The notes under the pieces were generated by a model that worked only from the letters and a program-made list of their open reading frames with translations, had not been told where the DNA came from and ran no database searches. From an uncultured Bacteroidales bacterium (GTDB lineage Bacteria; Bacteroidota; Bacteroidia; Bacteroidales; UBA932): a stretch of 41,418 nt of DNA. The DNA lies in the NCBI GenBank assembly GCA_947307265.1, contig CAMZIP010000002.1, forward strand, positions 1 through 41,418, read 5' to 3'. The first letter of the stretch is position 1. Every line of letters begins with the position of its first letter. The position numbers and the translations under genes are program-made. This document shows positions 21,815 through 30,239 of the stretch, in pieces.

Positions 21815-22861
21815 TTAAATGTTTTCTACGATATCATCGTCATTATCCCATTTCGAAATGCCGATAGTAAGTTCTGCCGAGCCCTTCAATACCGGGACGT
21901 CAGGATCATTGGAACCGACTCCGCAGATGTTCAGATAGACGTCATAAGCCTGGTTGGGCTGCAGGTCGGGCATAGTGACCGGATAGAAATACTGCTGTCC
22001 GCCGATGGTCGCAGCAAGCACGAGTCGTGTCTGGCGCGGGATATAAGTCTGCATAAAGCCTGTCGTATCGCTTTCGGTCGGGTTGGGGTAGCAGAAGAAT
22101 GTCAGGGCCTGGCGGTTGTAGTTCCTCTGGGTGAGGGTTTTGGTTCCGGTATAAGCCCCGAATGTGACCTTGGGTCCGCTTGCAAGGTAGTTTTCACCGT
22201 CGATGATATGAGTCGATTCCTGCGGAGTCTCGTCGGCGCGTCCCATCTTGTTGTACCACGATGTATCGATGGCTTGGCCTCCCAGCGTGCGTCGGCTAGA
22301 AACGTTGACAAGCATCGCATAGTCAAGCGTGATGTCGCCCAGACCGGGTGAGAGGTTATTGTAGATTTCCTTGAGCGTGATCTTGGAGCAGATGTGCGAA
22401 AGTTCAACCTCGCATTCGTTGTTGACGCCCGGCAGGATGTTGACCTCATCCGAACCGATCATACAGAAGCCGAAATAACCCATATGGTAGGAGGCAAGGT
22501 CGGCCTCATAAGCCAGAATGTCGTCAATCGTCTTTGCCATACCGATATTGGGACCGTTGGCCACAACCCAGAGCGTTCTGTGTCCGGCCTTGATGTCCAT
22601 CGTGAATTCGGAAGTAGAACTGGGATAGAAGATGCCGTATTTCTCGACGGTTCCGTCATCGAACAGGGAGATAACCTCCAGTTTCTTGATGTCGGTTTCG
22701 GTGCTCGTCTTGTTGACGCTCTTGGTTTCCAGGTTGTCGTTACGGATTTTGATCGAGACTGTCCCGTAACCTTCCGGGAGTTGGTTGATCTCAGTCTTGT
22801 TGCAGGAGCAGAGAGTCGCTGCGGCCACGGCGATAATGCCGGCAAAAAACAGTTTTTTCAT
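21815..22861 (-). CDS. FimA/Mfa1-type major fimbrillin
   Basis: A 348-residue fimbrillin precursor with lipobox TLCSC (C20). Type V pilins of this family are exported as lipoproteins, then trimmed by a protease and polymerised by strand exchange. The two-domain beta-rich form is suggested by VSIKIRND near the start, the central WVVANGP motif common in Mfa1/FimA proteins, and the C-terminal strand SAELTIGISKWD. It lies between the OmpA-like gene and the anchor gene, where the structural subunit is expected. The ligand and antigenic type cannot be told from sequence. Confidence 0.85.
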   Translation of the reverse strand: MKKLFFAGIIAVAAATLCSCNKTEINQLPEGYGTVSIKIRNDNLETKSVNKTSTETDIKKLEVISLFDDGTVEKYGIFYPSSTSEFTMDIKAGHRTLWVVANGPNIGMAKTIDDILAYEADLASYHMGYFGFCMIGSDEVNILPGVNNECEVELSHICSKITLKEIYNNLSPGLGDITLDYAMLVNVSSRRTLGGQAIDTSWYNKMGRADETPQESTHIIDGENYLASGPKVTFGAYTGTKTLTQRNYNRQALTFFCYPNPTESDTTGFMQTYIPRQTRLVLAATIGGQQYFYPVTMPDLQPNQAYDVYLNICGVGSNDPDVPVLKGSAELTIGISKWDNDDDIVENI

Positions 22862-22901
22862 TGATGTTTGGTATAAAAAGTTAATAATAAGGGTGTCAGG
22901 A

Positions 22902-24857
22902 TTATTGTCCGTACCGTCGTATCATCTGCGATATCTCCGGATCCAGATTACCTCGGTGGACGTATGCCGGATCTTCCCGGCAGGCTTCCCGGTAACATTC
23001 CATCGCCTTTAGTTCATCTCCGTTTCTGGAGTATAGCAGGGCGAGCATATAATTGACACGGGCGGTCCGCTCCATTGTCTCAAGCAGTTCGAGGGCCGAA
23101 CGGTCTCTTCCTGCGGCACAGTACGCCACGGCTGTATTGTAGTCGCCGTATGGTCTCAGAATTGAGGCTGCGCGCGGGTAGTCGCGTTCTTTGAGGGCCA
23201 TCAATCCGCTGCGGTACACTGTGTCCGGCACGGTGGTCTGGATTGTGTCCTGGACCATTCCCCTGCGGTGCAGGTGGAAATCGAACCGGACCGTTCGAAG
23301 GCGCGGATAGAGTTCCTGCCGGATATAGGCGTAACTGCGGTTATGCTTCATCTGAGACTCGCGCAAATCCTCGTTTGCCGCTCCGGCGCAGGCGAAATAT
23401 GCCGCCCGGTCAATCTCCGAAAGCGAGGAGTCGAAGCGGACGAGACTGTCCAGAACCGTCCAGTTTTCGGCTAAAATGCGAACGCTGAACGGAATCTCGT
23501 CCGCAGAACGACTCTTTTCGGGTATGCTGTCCGCATCTGCCAGGCCTATCATCAGTGGAGCCTCTCGGCGAATGCTGTCGGCCCACCGGCGCATCTGGCT
23601 TCCGAAGTAGCGGCAGACGCTTTCTCCGCGCTTGCGGGACAGTAGCGCATTGTAGGTGCTGGCCCCTTCCGGGGAAGCCGAGGCAGTGACCAAAATGGAG
23701 TCGATTTCCAGTTCTCGGCTCTCGAGCAACTGTCTCAGGTTTTGGCTTATGCGTATCAGTTCGACCTGATTGCCGGCTACTTCGGGGCGCAGATCGTGTC
23801 TTCCGGACTCGAATGCCAGGGTATAAGTGGCCCCGATGCATATCTGACGGCCGATTATCTGCGTCAGGTAGCGTTCCCGCTCTTCTGCCAGCGTGCTCAG
23901 CGAGGAGACGTAGAAGGTCAGCGGCTCCGCTGCAGGGATGCGGTAACATTCCTTTTCCTGCTCGTACAACGCGCCTTCGAGCGTAACGCCGACTTTGCGC
24001 AGCGTAGGACTGGTGTCAAGCGTCAGCGAATAGTCGTAACTGAAACTGTCAGTGTGCCGGATAACCGTGTCCAGCCGCAATCCCTCGCTTCGGATGGGTA
24101 CTTTCACGAGCCGGGCGAATACCTTGTCGCGGTTTTCGATCCGGTGACGGTTGTAGCGGATTATCCATTCGTTGGTATAATGCTTCAGGGCTTCTTCGCC
24201 CGTTACGCCGAAGGCGGATGCAAACTTTTCGTCGGAGACGTATGTAGAATCGTTGCGGAGTGCGTACAGTTCGGGGATATTGCGGCTGATAAAGCGGTCA
24301 AGTTGGTGCCGGAGCACGAAGTAGAGCGAGTCCTGGGCAAGTGAGCGCAGGTAGCGTTCGTACTGCTGGTAGCCGCGCAACTGGGTCTTGCGGTATTCCT
24401 GTCCCGTGATGTAAATCTCTTCGAGTGGAACGTTCCCGTCCGGAAGAACCAATACCGGCGAGAAACGGAGTTGCCAGCGGCTGTCCAGCAGGTCTGAGGG
24501 CACATTTATACGGAATGCGATATTGATCTTGCCGAAACGCTCTGCCACGTGCCGGAACCGGGCCGTAACGGTCGCGGCCTGGATGACGTCGCTTGCGATC
24601 ATCTCTCCGCTGGCTTCGTCCCGCACGGCATTCATTACGAGCACGCTTCCTCCGTCGAAATCCCGTGTCACGAGCGTGTCGCTGTCGGTCGCAATCGTCT
24701 CTGCCGCTATTTCGGCAGGGTCGCGGCGGGCCGGTGCGGCTGTCTCGGGCAGTACCAGTTCTGCGGTGGTCTGTTTCTGCGTCAACTGCGTCAGCCGGGA
24801 AGGCGTGCAGGTGGCTGCGAGAATCGCCAGAAGCGTTATGATAATCAGTTTGCGCAT
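22902..24857 (-). CDS. DUF3868-like, OmpA/TPR lipoprotein of the fimbrial operon
   Basis: A 651-residue predicted lipoprotein (lipobox ILAATC, C17). The N-terminal half is beta-rich (VTARFRHVAERFGKINIAFRINVP). At about residues 395-425 an OmpA-type segment occurs (SASPEGASTYNALLSRKR), possibly binding peptidoglycan. The C-terminal end has TPR-like helices (ALELLETMERTARVNYMLALLYSRNGDELKAMECY, seen as alternating helices). DUF3868-type proteins usually accompany DUF3575 and fimbrillin genes in Bacteroidales. It starts 3 bases after the DUF3575 stop. It may help assemble or seat the fimbria at the outer membrane. It appears distantly related to the protein at 19352. Confidence 0.75.
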   Translation of the reverse strand: MRKLIIITLLAILAATCTPSRLTQLTQKQTTAELVLPETAAPARRDPAEIAAETIATDSDTLVTRDFDGGSVLVMNAVRDEASGEMIASDVIQAATVTARFRHVAERFGKINIAFRINVPSDLLDSRWQLRFSPVLVLPDGNVPLEEIYITGQEYRKTQLRGYQQYERYLRSLAQDSLYFVLRHQLDRFISRNIPELYALRNDSTYVSDEKFASAFGVTGEEALKHYTNEWIIRYNRHRIENRDKVFARLVKVPIRSEGLRLDTVIRHTDSFSYDYSLTLDTSPTLRKVGVTLEGALYEQEKECYRIPAAEPLTFYVSSLSTLAEERERYLTQIIGRQICIGATYTLAFESGRHDLRPEVAGNQVELIRISQNLRQLLESRELEIDSILVTASASPEGASTYNALLSRKRGESVCRYFGSQMRRWADSIRREAPLMIGLADADSIPEKSRSADEIPFSVRILAENWTVLDSLVRFDSSLSEIDRAAYFACAGAANEDLRESQMKHNRSYAYIRQELYPRLRTVRFDFHLHRRGMVQDTIQTTVPDTVYRSGLMALKERDYPRAASILRPYGDYNTAVAYCAAGRDRSALELLETMERTARVNYMLALLYSRNGDELKAMECYREACREDPAYVHRGNLDPEISQMIRRYGQ

Positions 24858-24860
24858 TGT

Positions 24861-25409
24861 TTAGAAGATGTAAACGATTGATGCCTGGATTTCGTGAGGC
24901 TCGATAAATCCGCCTATTCCGCGTTCTATGACGCGTCCGCAATGCGGGCAGGAATACTTGGTAAAACTCCGTCCTCCGCCCCACAGTCCTGCTCCCAGGT
25001 CAAGGTTGAAATGCTTGCCCAGCATCCAGGCATACCCGGCCGAGAGGCCCGCTCCGTATGCGTCGCCTTCTTCCGCCCACGTCATACGGGCGGTGTGTCG
25101 GCTGTATTCTTCGTAGCGGGCCTTCAGGCCGAGCCACCATCCTGAATGTGCATTCCAGGCCCAGTAACGGACTCCGGCAGATGCTCCGCGGCACTTATTG
25201 TAACGCGGATCCTCCTGTGCGGTGTTCTCCCACGGGTTGTAACGGCCGGAGGCATTTAGTGAGAAATGCCGGTCGAAGGCCCAGGAGATTTCCGTGTTGA
25301 CTGTCCCTGTTGCACAGTCCAGGACATTGGTGGATACCGAAAGTGTCTGTGAAGTAGCCGGGATTACTCCCAGGCATATAATGGCTATTGTTAAAGAGAG
25401 TGTTTTCAT
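24861..25409 (-). CDS. DUF3575 outer-membrane protein of the fimbrial operon
   Basis: A 182-residue protein with a signal peptide (cleavage near ATSQT), alternating beta strands and a terminal Phe (SIVYIF), as in outer-membrane barrels. The motif NLDLGAGLWGG followed by a Y.CP.CG pair is typical of DUF3575 proteins. These sit in fimbrial operons of Bacteroidales, probably as an outer-membrane component. The stop of the upstream lipoprotein gene is 5 bases away and the next gene 3 bases away, indicating one operon. Confidence 0.85.
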   Translation of the reverse strand: MKTLSLTIAIICLGVIPATSQTLSVSTNVLDCATGTVNTEISWAFDRHFSLNASGRYNPWENTAQEDPRYNKCRGASAGVRYWAWNAHSGWWLGLKARYEEYSRHTARMTWAEEGDAYGAGLSAGYAWMLGKHFNLDLGAGLWGGGRSFTKYSCPHCGRVIERGIGGFIEPHEIQASIVYIF

Positions 25410-25414
25410 TATTG

Positions 25415-26647
25415 TTACGGTCTTATATACAGGAAACAGGTATCGCTTTTCGCGAAATCGGCAGTGCTTATGACTACGCAGGTTTCGCAGTGGTCGGGAT
25501 CATATCCGTCACAGTAGATTATGAGGTTGTCCGCCATCAGCATAAACTCCAGTTGACAGTTGTCGAAGTCCGGGCCCTTGCTTACCAGGTAGTCGACATC
25601 ACGCGGGAATACTTGCCAGAGGAGTGTTACAGAACAGAATTTGCTGAGATGAAACTCGCGGTTACTGAACCTCACGGACCTTTTATCGTTGACATATCCT
25701 CGAGATACCTTCCAGGATTCGGCCAGCCTGGCCGCCGAATCGCTCAGTTTGAGCGTCAACTGGTGCGCGGTGCCGCGTTCGATATTGAAATCAGTACAGT
25801 TGTCGCGGCCGAGGAAGCACCTGTATCTCAGGTCATAAATGTCGCACCAGTCTGAGCTGTAGTCGCCGGTTACTTCCAGATAGGTGCAGAGTTCTCCGCC
25901 ACCGATGTTCTCCGGGACTTTGTTCCAGGGATTGCGGTTGTATGGCAGGAGCCGGCCCTGAAGGTTTTCCGGTACTATGCAGGAAACGGTGTCTCCCCGG
26001 TTGAGGAGTGCGGCTGCACCGGGATATTCGTAACCTATGGACGATACGCTGTCGGCTTTCCAACTGCCGAAAGCCGGGAGCCGTAGGGCGGCCTGTCGCA
26101 GAGTTACTCCTGTGACGGAAAAACTGCCTTTGAGCCCGGTGCGGTTGATGTTAAGGCGATAGTTGGAGAACATCGGGTTCATAGTGAGGGATGTCAGTTT
26201 AGTTCCCGGAATAATCTCCGCGTAGCCGCTCTGGGGATAGCGGTCAACGGATACGGCTCCTTCCGGCCATCGGTATGAAGAATTGAATGCTTCGTCAAGT
26301 GTTTGCGGCACCGGGATCGAATCGCCCCAGTCTGCAAAAGCCACGATGGTATAGGGCTGCCGCCGGTCCAGCCGGTCAAACGTATAATTGGCCGAACTGC
26401 CGCTGCCTTCGGCCACCAGATGCCCATAGCGGTTATATGCCATAATCCTGAAAGGACTTTTGAAAATGGGTTTAATAATTGCTTTTGTGGGCGTCGTGCC
26501 GTCATCTTCGCGCATAGGCGAGGTCTGCATCATTACAGTAAGGCTGTCGTCGCCCGCGCCCTGGCTTCCCATATCGGCGCAGCCGGTCGGCAATGTCAGG
26601 GTTGTGAGGAGTGCGGCACTCATCGCCGCCGTTTGGATTCGTTTCAT
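25415..26647 (-). CDS. Fimbrillin-like lipoprotein, first gene of the fimbrial operon
   Basis: A 410-residue predicted lipoprotein. The ATG at 26647 (MKRIQT) is preferred to the upstream start because it begins the signal peptide and fits the -7 box 21 bases upstream. The lipobox is LPTGC. The mature part is beta-rich, with FRIMAYNRYGHLVAEG and LDRRQPYTIVAFADWGD, as in fimbrillin/Mfa-like accessory proteins. As the promoter-proximal gene before DUF3575, DUF3868, fimbrillin and anchor genes, it may be a tip or accessory subunit. I cannot place it in a named family with certainty. Confidence 0.72.
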   Translation of the reverse strand: MKRIQTAAMSAALLTTLTLPTGCADMGSQGAGDDSLTVMMQTSPMREDDGTTPTKAIIKPIFKSPFRIMAYNRYGHLVAEGSGSSANYTFDRLDRRQPYTIVAFADWGDSIPVPQTLDEAFNSSYRWPEGAVSVDRYPQSGYAEIIPGTKLTSLTMNPMFSNYRLNINRTGLKGSFSVTGVTLRQAALRLPAFGSWKADSVSSIGYEYPGAAALLNRGDTVSCIVPENLQGRLLPYNRNPWNKVPENIGGGELCTYLEVTGDYSSDWCDIYDLRYRCFLGRDNCTDFNIERGTAHQLTLKLSDSAARLAESWKVSRGYVNDKRSVRFSNREFHLSKFCSVTLLWQVFPRDVDYLVSKGPDFDNCQLEFMLMADNLIIYCDGYDPDHCETCVVISTADFAKSDTCFLYIRP

Positions 26648-26668
26648 CGTCTGAGGCGTTTGGGACGG

Positions 26669-26676
26669 CAAAAGTA
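26669..26676 (-). promoter_or_regulatory. -7 box of the fimbrial operon
   Basis: TACTTTTG on the minus strand matches TAnnTTTG, 21 bases before the ATG at 26647. No good -33 box is seen. The 340-base gap 26648-26987 otherwise holds the acpP promoter and some repeated AAGCGG-type words, with no supportable gene. Confidence 0.5.
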
Positions 26677-26898
26677 ATGCGGCCCAAAAGGGTTTGTAAC
26701 GCCCCGAAAAAAGCGGTTTGAAGATTTGCCGATTAACGAGAAAAACTGCGCGAAAGCGGTTTTAAAGGCATTTTTTGAAGCGGAAAAACGGAACTCGCGA
26801 AGCGAAAAGCGAAAGAGTCAAAAATCCGGCATTATCCGATTCCGCAAATAATCCAAAACATTGAATAATTGCCGTTAAACTGCCTTGTCTGCCGAAAT

Positions 26899-26929
26899 TT
26901 TGACAAATAATAAAATTGTAATATATTTG
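26899..26929 (+). promoter_or_regulatory. Promoter of acpP-fabF
   Basis: TTTG (26899-26902), a 19-base spacer and TATATTTG (26922-26929) are a full match to the Bacteroidota consensus. Confidence 0.85.
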
Positions 26930-26950
26930 TGTTTTACAATAATAAACCCC

Positions 26951-26967
26951 GGACTCCGCGAGAGTCC
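26951..26967 (+). other. Short hairpin in the acpP leader
   Basis: GGACTC / GAGTCC with loop CGCGA lies between the promoter and the acpP start at 26988. There is no T-run, so it is not a terminator. It may stabilise the leader. Confidence 0.4.
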
Positions 26968-26987
26968 CTACTAAAACACTAAACACT

Positions 26988-27227
26988 ATGGAAGAAGTAG
27001 TAGAAAAAGTCAAGAAGATCATCGTCGACAAACTTGGTGTAGATCCTTCAGAAGTTACCGAGGATGCAAGTTTCACCAATGATCTCAGGGCAGATTCCCT
27101 TGATACCGTAGAGCTGATTATGGCTTTCGAGGAGGAATTCAAGATTGATATCCCCGACGAAGTTGCTGAGAAGATCTCGACGGTTAAGGATGCTATCGAT
27201 TACATCCAGTCTGCTGTCAACGCTTAA
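26988..27227 (+). CDS. acpP: Acyl carrier protein
   Basis: A 79-residue acidic helical protein carrying growing fatty acyl chains on phosphopantetheine. The attachment motif D-S-L is present with S37 ([10 protein letters not shown]). Length and sequence are standard. FabF follows 26 bases later, the common acpP-fabF pairing of fatty acid synthesis. A consensus promoter lies 58 bases upstream. Confidence 0.97.
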   Translation: MEEVVEKVKKIIVDKLGVDPSEVTEDASFTNDLRADSLDTVELIMAFEEEFKIDIPDEVAEKISTVKDAIDYIQSAVNA

Positions 27228-27253
27228 TCAGACTTTATTCCTGCTGGAACGAA

Positions 27254-28501
27254 ATGGCACAGAGGCGCATAGTTATTACTGGTCTTGGCACTATCAATCC
27301 CCTCGGGGACAATATCGCTACGTTTTTTGACAACCTTGACAAAGGCGTGAGCGGTGCTTCGCCTATCACCATTTTCGATGCGACTCTCTTCAAGACACGG
27401 TTTGCCTGCCAGGTTCCGGATTTCGATCCCGCCAATTACGGGTTTGATCGCAAGGAGGCCCGCAAGACCGACCGGTTCGCCCTGTTTTCTTCGATAGCGG
27501 CGGACCAGGCGGTTGCGGACAGCGGTCTTGACCTGGAAAGCGAGGACCGAAACCGTATCGGCGCCATCGTGGCTTCCGGCGTGGGTGGACTTGAGACTAT
27601 CTATCAGGAGATTCAGGCCTATGTTCCCGGAGAAACCCCTCGTTTCAGCCCGCTTCTCTGCCCCAAGATTATATCCAACATCGCCGCCGGCCTTATTTCC
27701 ATAAAGTATGGCCTGCACGGTCCCGGTTTTTCAGTCGCGTCGGCCTGCGCATCCGCAGCCCACGCCTGCATAACCGCGGCGCTTTTCATCCGCAGCGGCG
27801 TTGCGGATATTATGATTGCAGGAGCATCGGAAGCACCCATCACTCCTCCCGGTATCGGAGGATTCAACTCTATGCACGCGCTCTCCGTCAACAATGACGA
27901 ATATGCATCGGCTTCGCGTCCTTTCGACGCAACGCGCGACGGTTTCGTTCTTGGCGAGGGAGCCGGCATTATGGTGTTCGAAGAATATGAGCACGCTGTC
28001 CGCCGCGGCGCGAAGATTTACGCTGAGCTGGCAGGTTTCGGCCTTTCTTCGGACGGATACCACCTTACGGCACCCGAGCCGAACGGTACCTTTGCAGCGC
28101 TGTCGATGTCATCGGCGCTGAAGGATGCCGGGCTGACTCCTGCGGATGTCGATTATGTCAATGCCCACGGTACTTCCACGCGTCTGGGCGACGTCGCAGA
28201 ACTCAATGCCATCAAGGCAGTTTTTGGCGATGCGGCATACAAGGCAAGCATCAGTTCCACCAAGTCGATGACCGGCCACCTGCTCGGTTCGGCAGGCGCC
28301 ATCGAGGCTCTGGCGTGCATCCACGCTATCCGCGACGGTATCGTTCCGCCCACCATCAACTTTGCCAACGAGGATCCCGAGATCGATTATAAGCTCGACC
28401 TGACCCTCAACAAGGCACGCAGCCGCAAGGTCGGTGTTGCTTTGAGCAACAATTTCGGCTTCGGCGGACAGAATGCTACACTTGTTTTCAAAGCAATCTA
28501 A
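27254..28501 (+). CDS. fabF: Beta-ketoacyl-ACP synthase II
   Basis: A 415-residue condensing enzyme that elongates acyl-ACP with malonyl-ACP. The catalytic triad is intact: C165 (SACASA), H305 (VNAHGTST) and H342 (TGHLLGSAGA). The C-terminal NNFGFGGQNATLVF motif is typical. It is co-transcribed with acpP and ended by the terminator at 28504-28526. Confidence 0.97.
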   Translation: MAQRRIVITGLGTINPLGDNIATFFDNLDKGVSGASPITIFDATLFKTRFACQVPDFDPANYGFDRKEARKTDRFALFSSIAADQAVADSGLDLESEDRNRIGAIVASGVGGLETIYQEIQAYVPGETPRFSPLLCPKIISNIAAGLISIKYGLHGPGFSVASACASAAHACITAALFIRSGVADIMIAGASEAPITPPGIGGFNSMHALSVNNDEYASASRPFDATRDGFVLGEGAGIMVFEEYEHAVRRGAKIYAELAGFGLSSDGYHLTAPEPNGTFAALSMSSALKDAGLTPADVDYVNAHGTSTRLGDVAELNAIKAVFGDAAYKASISSTKSMTGHLLGSAGAIEALACIHAIRDGIVPPTINFANEDPEIDYKLDLTLNKARSRKVGVALSNNFGFGGQNATLVFKAI

Positions 28502-28503
28502 TC

Positions 28504-28526
28504 AACACCCGAAAAGGGTGTTTTTT
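28504..28526 (+). terminator. Terminator between fabF and the dipeptidase gene
   Basis: AACACCC / GGGTGTT with loop GAAAA is followed by a T-run. It lies 2 bases after the fabF stop and only 12 bases before the dipeptidase start, so it may act as a partial terminator. Confidence 0.88.
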
Positions 28527-28538
28527 GTTACCCATACT

Positions 28539-30227
28539 ATGAAGAAGATTTTATTATCCGCAATCCTGCTGTTTGCGACAGTCTATGGTTTTGCCTGCAC
28601 CAACCTCATCGTCACCCGCGGCGCTTCCGCCGACGGCTCGGTGATGGTGACCGATGCGGCCGATTCTTTCACGCGTTACGGCTGCCTTGCGTTCATTCCG
28701 GCAGCAAACCACCGCAAAGGTGAGATGCGTCCCGTAATCCAGTGGGGCAGTGACTCCAAGGGCGCTTTCCGTCTTAACGGATATGTCGCAGAGGTGCCGC
28801 ATACCTACAATGTAGTAGGCAATATGAACGAGCATCAGGTCGTAGTGGGCGAGACCACCTGGAACGGCGTAGATATCGAGCACGACGAGGCTGACATCGT
28901 GGATTACGGCTCGGCTATGTGGATTGCCATCCAGCGCAGCCGCACCGCCCGCGAAGCCATCGAGACCATAGCACGCATTACGGATGAATACGGCTACAGT
29001 TCGACCGGCGAGTCCATTTCGGTCGCAGACCCCAACGAGGCCTGGATTATGGAAGTTTTTCCGCGCAAGCCTAAATACGTGGACGGAGTAAATGTCAACA
29101 AGGGTCTGGTCTATGTGGCTATCCGCATTCCTGACGGCCATATCTGCGCTCACGCAAACTGCGCCCGTATCACCACCTTCCCCAAGGACGATCCCGAAAA
29201 CTGCCTCTATTCGCCGGATGTGGTGCAGAATGCCCGCGACCTCGGCCTCTACGAAGGCAGCGACGAGGATTTCAGTTTCACGGATGCATATTGCCCGCTG
29301 ACTTATTCGATGCTCAGGGCCTGCGAACTCCGCGTCTGGAGTTTCTTCAACCGTTTCGGCGCAGTCGATATGAACCAGTATCTCGATTTCGTGACGGCTG
29401 AGAATCCGAAGCACCGTATGCCGCTTTCGGTGCCTGCGAAGCAGAAGATTTCTGTCCTGGAACTCGCTGATATGATGCGTGACCACTACGAAGGCACTCC
29501 GTTCGATATGCGCGAAGGTATTGCTGCAGGTCCTTCTTCCATCCCTTACCGCTGGCGCGAGGCCAATTTCGAGGTTGACAGCGTCAAATACCGCCACGAG
29601 CGCCCGATAGCAGTGCAGCAGACCGGTTTCTGGTTCGTCAGTCAGAGCCGCGGTTGGCTGCCTGACGAGGTCGGCGGCCTGCTCTGGTTTGCAGTGGACG
29701 ATGCCGGCACGGCTCCGCTGACTCCGGTTTATACCTGCTCGACGAAAATTTCGCAGCACTATGCATTCGGCAACGGCAGTATGGTCGAATATTCACCGAC
29801 CTCAATGTTCTGGATGGTCAACCGTGTCGCCCATTTCGCTTATTACCGCTATGATCCGGTGGGTCTCGAGGTCCGCGACGTGATTAACAAGCACGAGGCC
29901 GATATGGTCGAGAAAGTGGCTGAAATGGACCGCGAGGCAGTTGCTCTCTGCGCGACCTCGCCCAAGAAGGCTGTCAAGAAACTGACGGAATTCTCCGTAA
30001 ATGAGGCAGATGCCCTCTTCGAAGAATGGGACAAACTCGACAAATACCTGCTTATCAAATATATGGACGGCGCTACGAAGCGCCAGTTGCCTGACGGCTC
30101 GTTCGAAACTCATTCGCACTCCAACTGGGTGCCCCTCTCGCCCAAGTCAGGTAACTCGACAGAGGTTTACCGTCGCGCCATTATCAACGAGACGGGAGAT
30201 TTCTTCGCCGTAAAGAAGGTAAAATAA
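28539..30227 (+). CDS. C69-family dipeptidase, exported
   Basis: A 562-residue peptidase of family C69 (N-terminal nucleophile, PepD-like). The signal peptide ends just before C20 (GFACTNLIV), which is expected to become the N-terminal catalytic Cys after cleavage. Further family motifs are MTDAADSF-like VTDAADSFTRYG, GNMNEHQV and ETTWNG, and EAWIMEVFPRK. It acts on dipeptides, probably in the periplasm. The frame is open upstream from 28473, but the ATG at 28539 begins the signal peptide and follows the fabF terminator. No good promoter box is visible in the short gap, so it may depend on read-through or a promoter inside fabF. Length is normal for the group. Confidence 0.88.
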   Translation: MKKILLSAILLFATVYGFACTNLIVTRGASADGSVMVTDAADSFTRYGCLAFIPAANHRKGEMRPVIQWGSDSKGAFRLNGYVAEVPHTYNVVGNMNEHQVVVGETTWNGVDIEHDEADIVDYGSAMWIAIQRSRTAREAIETIARITDEYGYSSTGESISVADPNEAWIMEVFPRKPKYVDGVNVNKGLVYVAIRIPDGHICAHANCARITTFPKDDPENCLYSPDVVQNARDLGLYEGSDEDFSFTDAYCPLTYSMLRACELRVWSFFNRFGAVDMNQYLDFVTAENPKHRMPLSVPAKQKISVLELADMMRDHYEGTPFDMREGIAAGPSSIPYRWREANFEVDSVKYRHERPIAVQQTGFWFVSQSRGWLPDEVGGLLWFAVDDAGTAPLTPVYTCSTKISQHYAFGNGSMVEYSPTSMFWMVNRVAHFAYYRYDPVGLEVRDVINKHEADMVEKVAEMDREAVALCATSPKKAVKKLTEFSVNEADALFEEWDKLDKYLLIKYMDGATKRQLPDGSFETHSHSNWVPLSPKSGNSTEVYRRAIINETGDFFAVKKVK

Positions 30228-30239
30228 ACTTTCCGCAGC

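Noticed and set aside
26701-26840. Repeated AAGCGG-type words between the fimbrial operon and acpP
   Set aside because: The copies are short and irregular and form no convincing array or hairpin.
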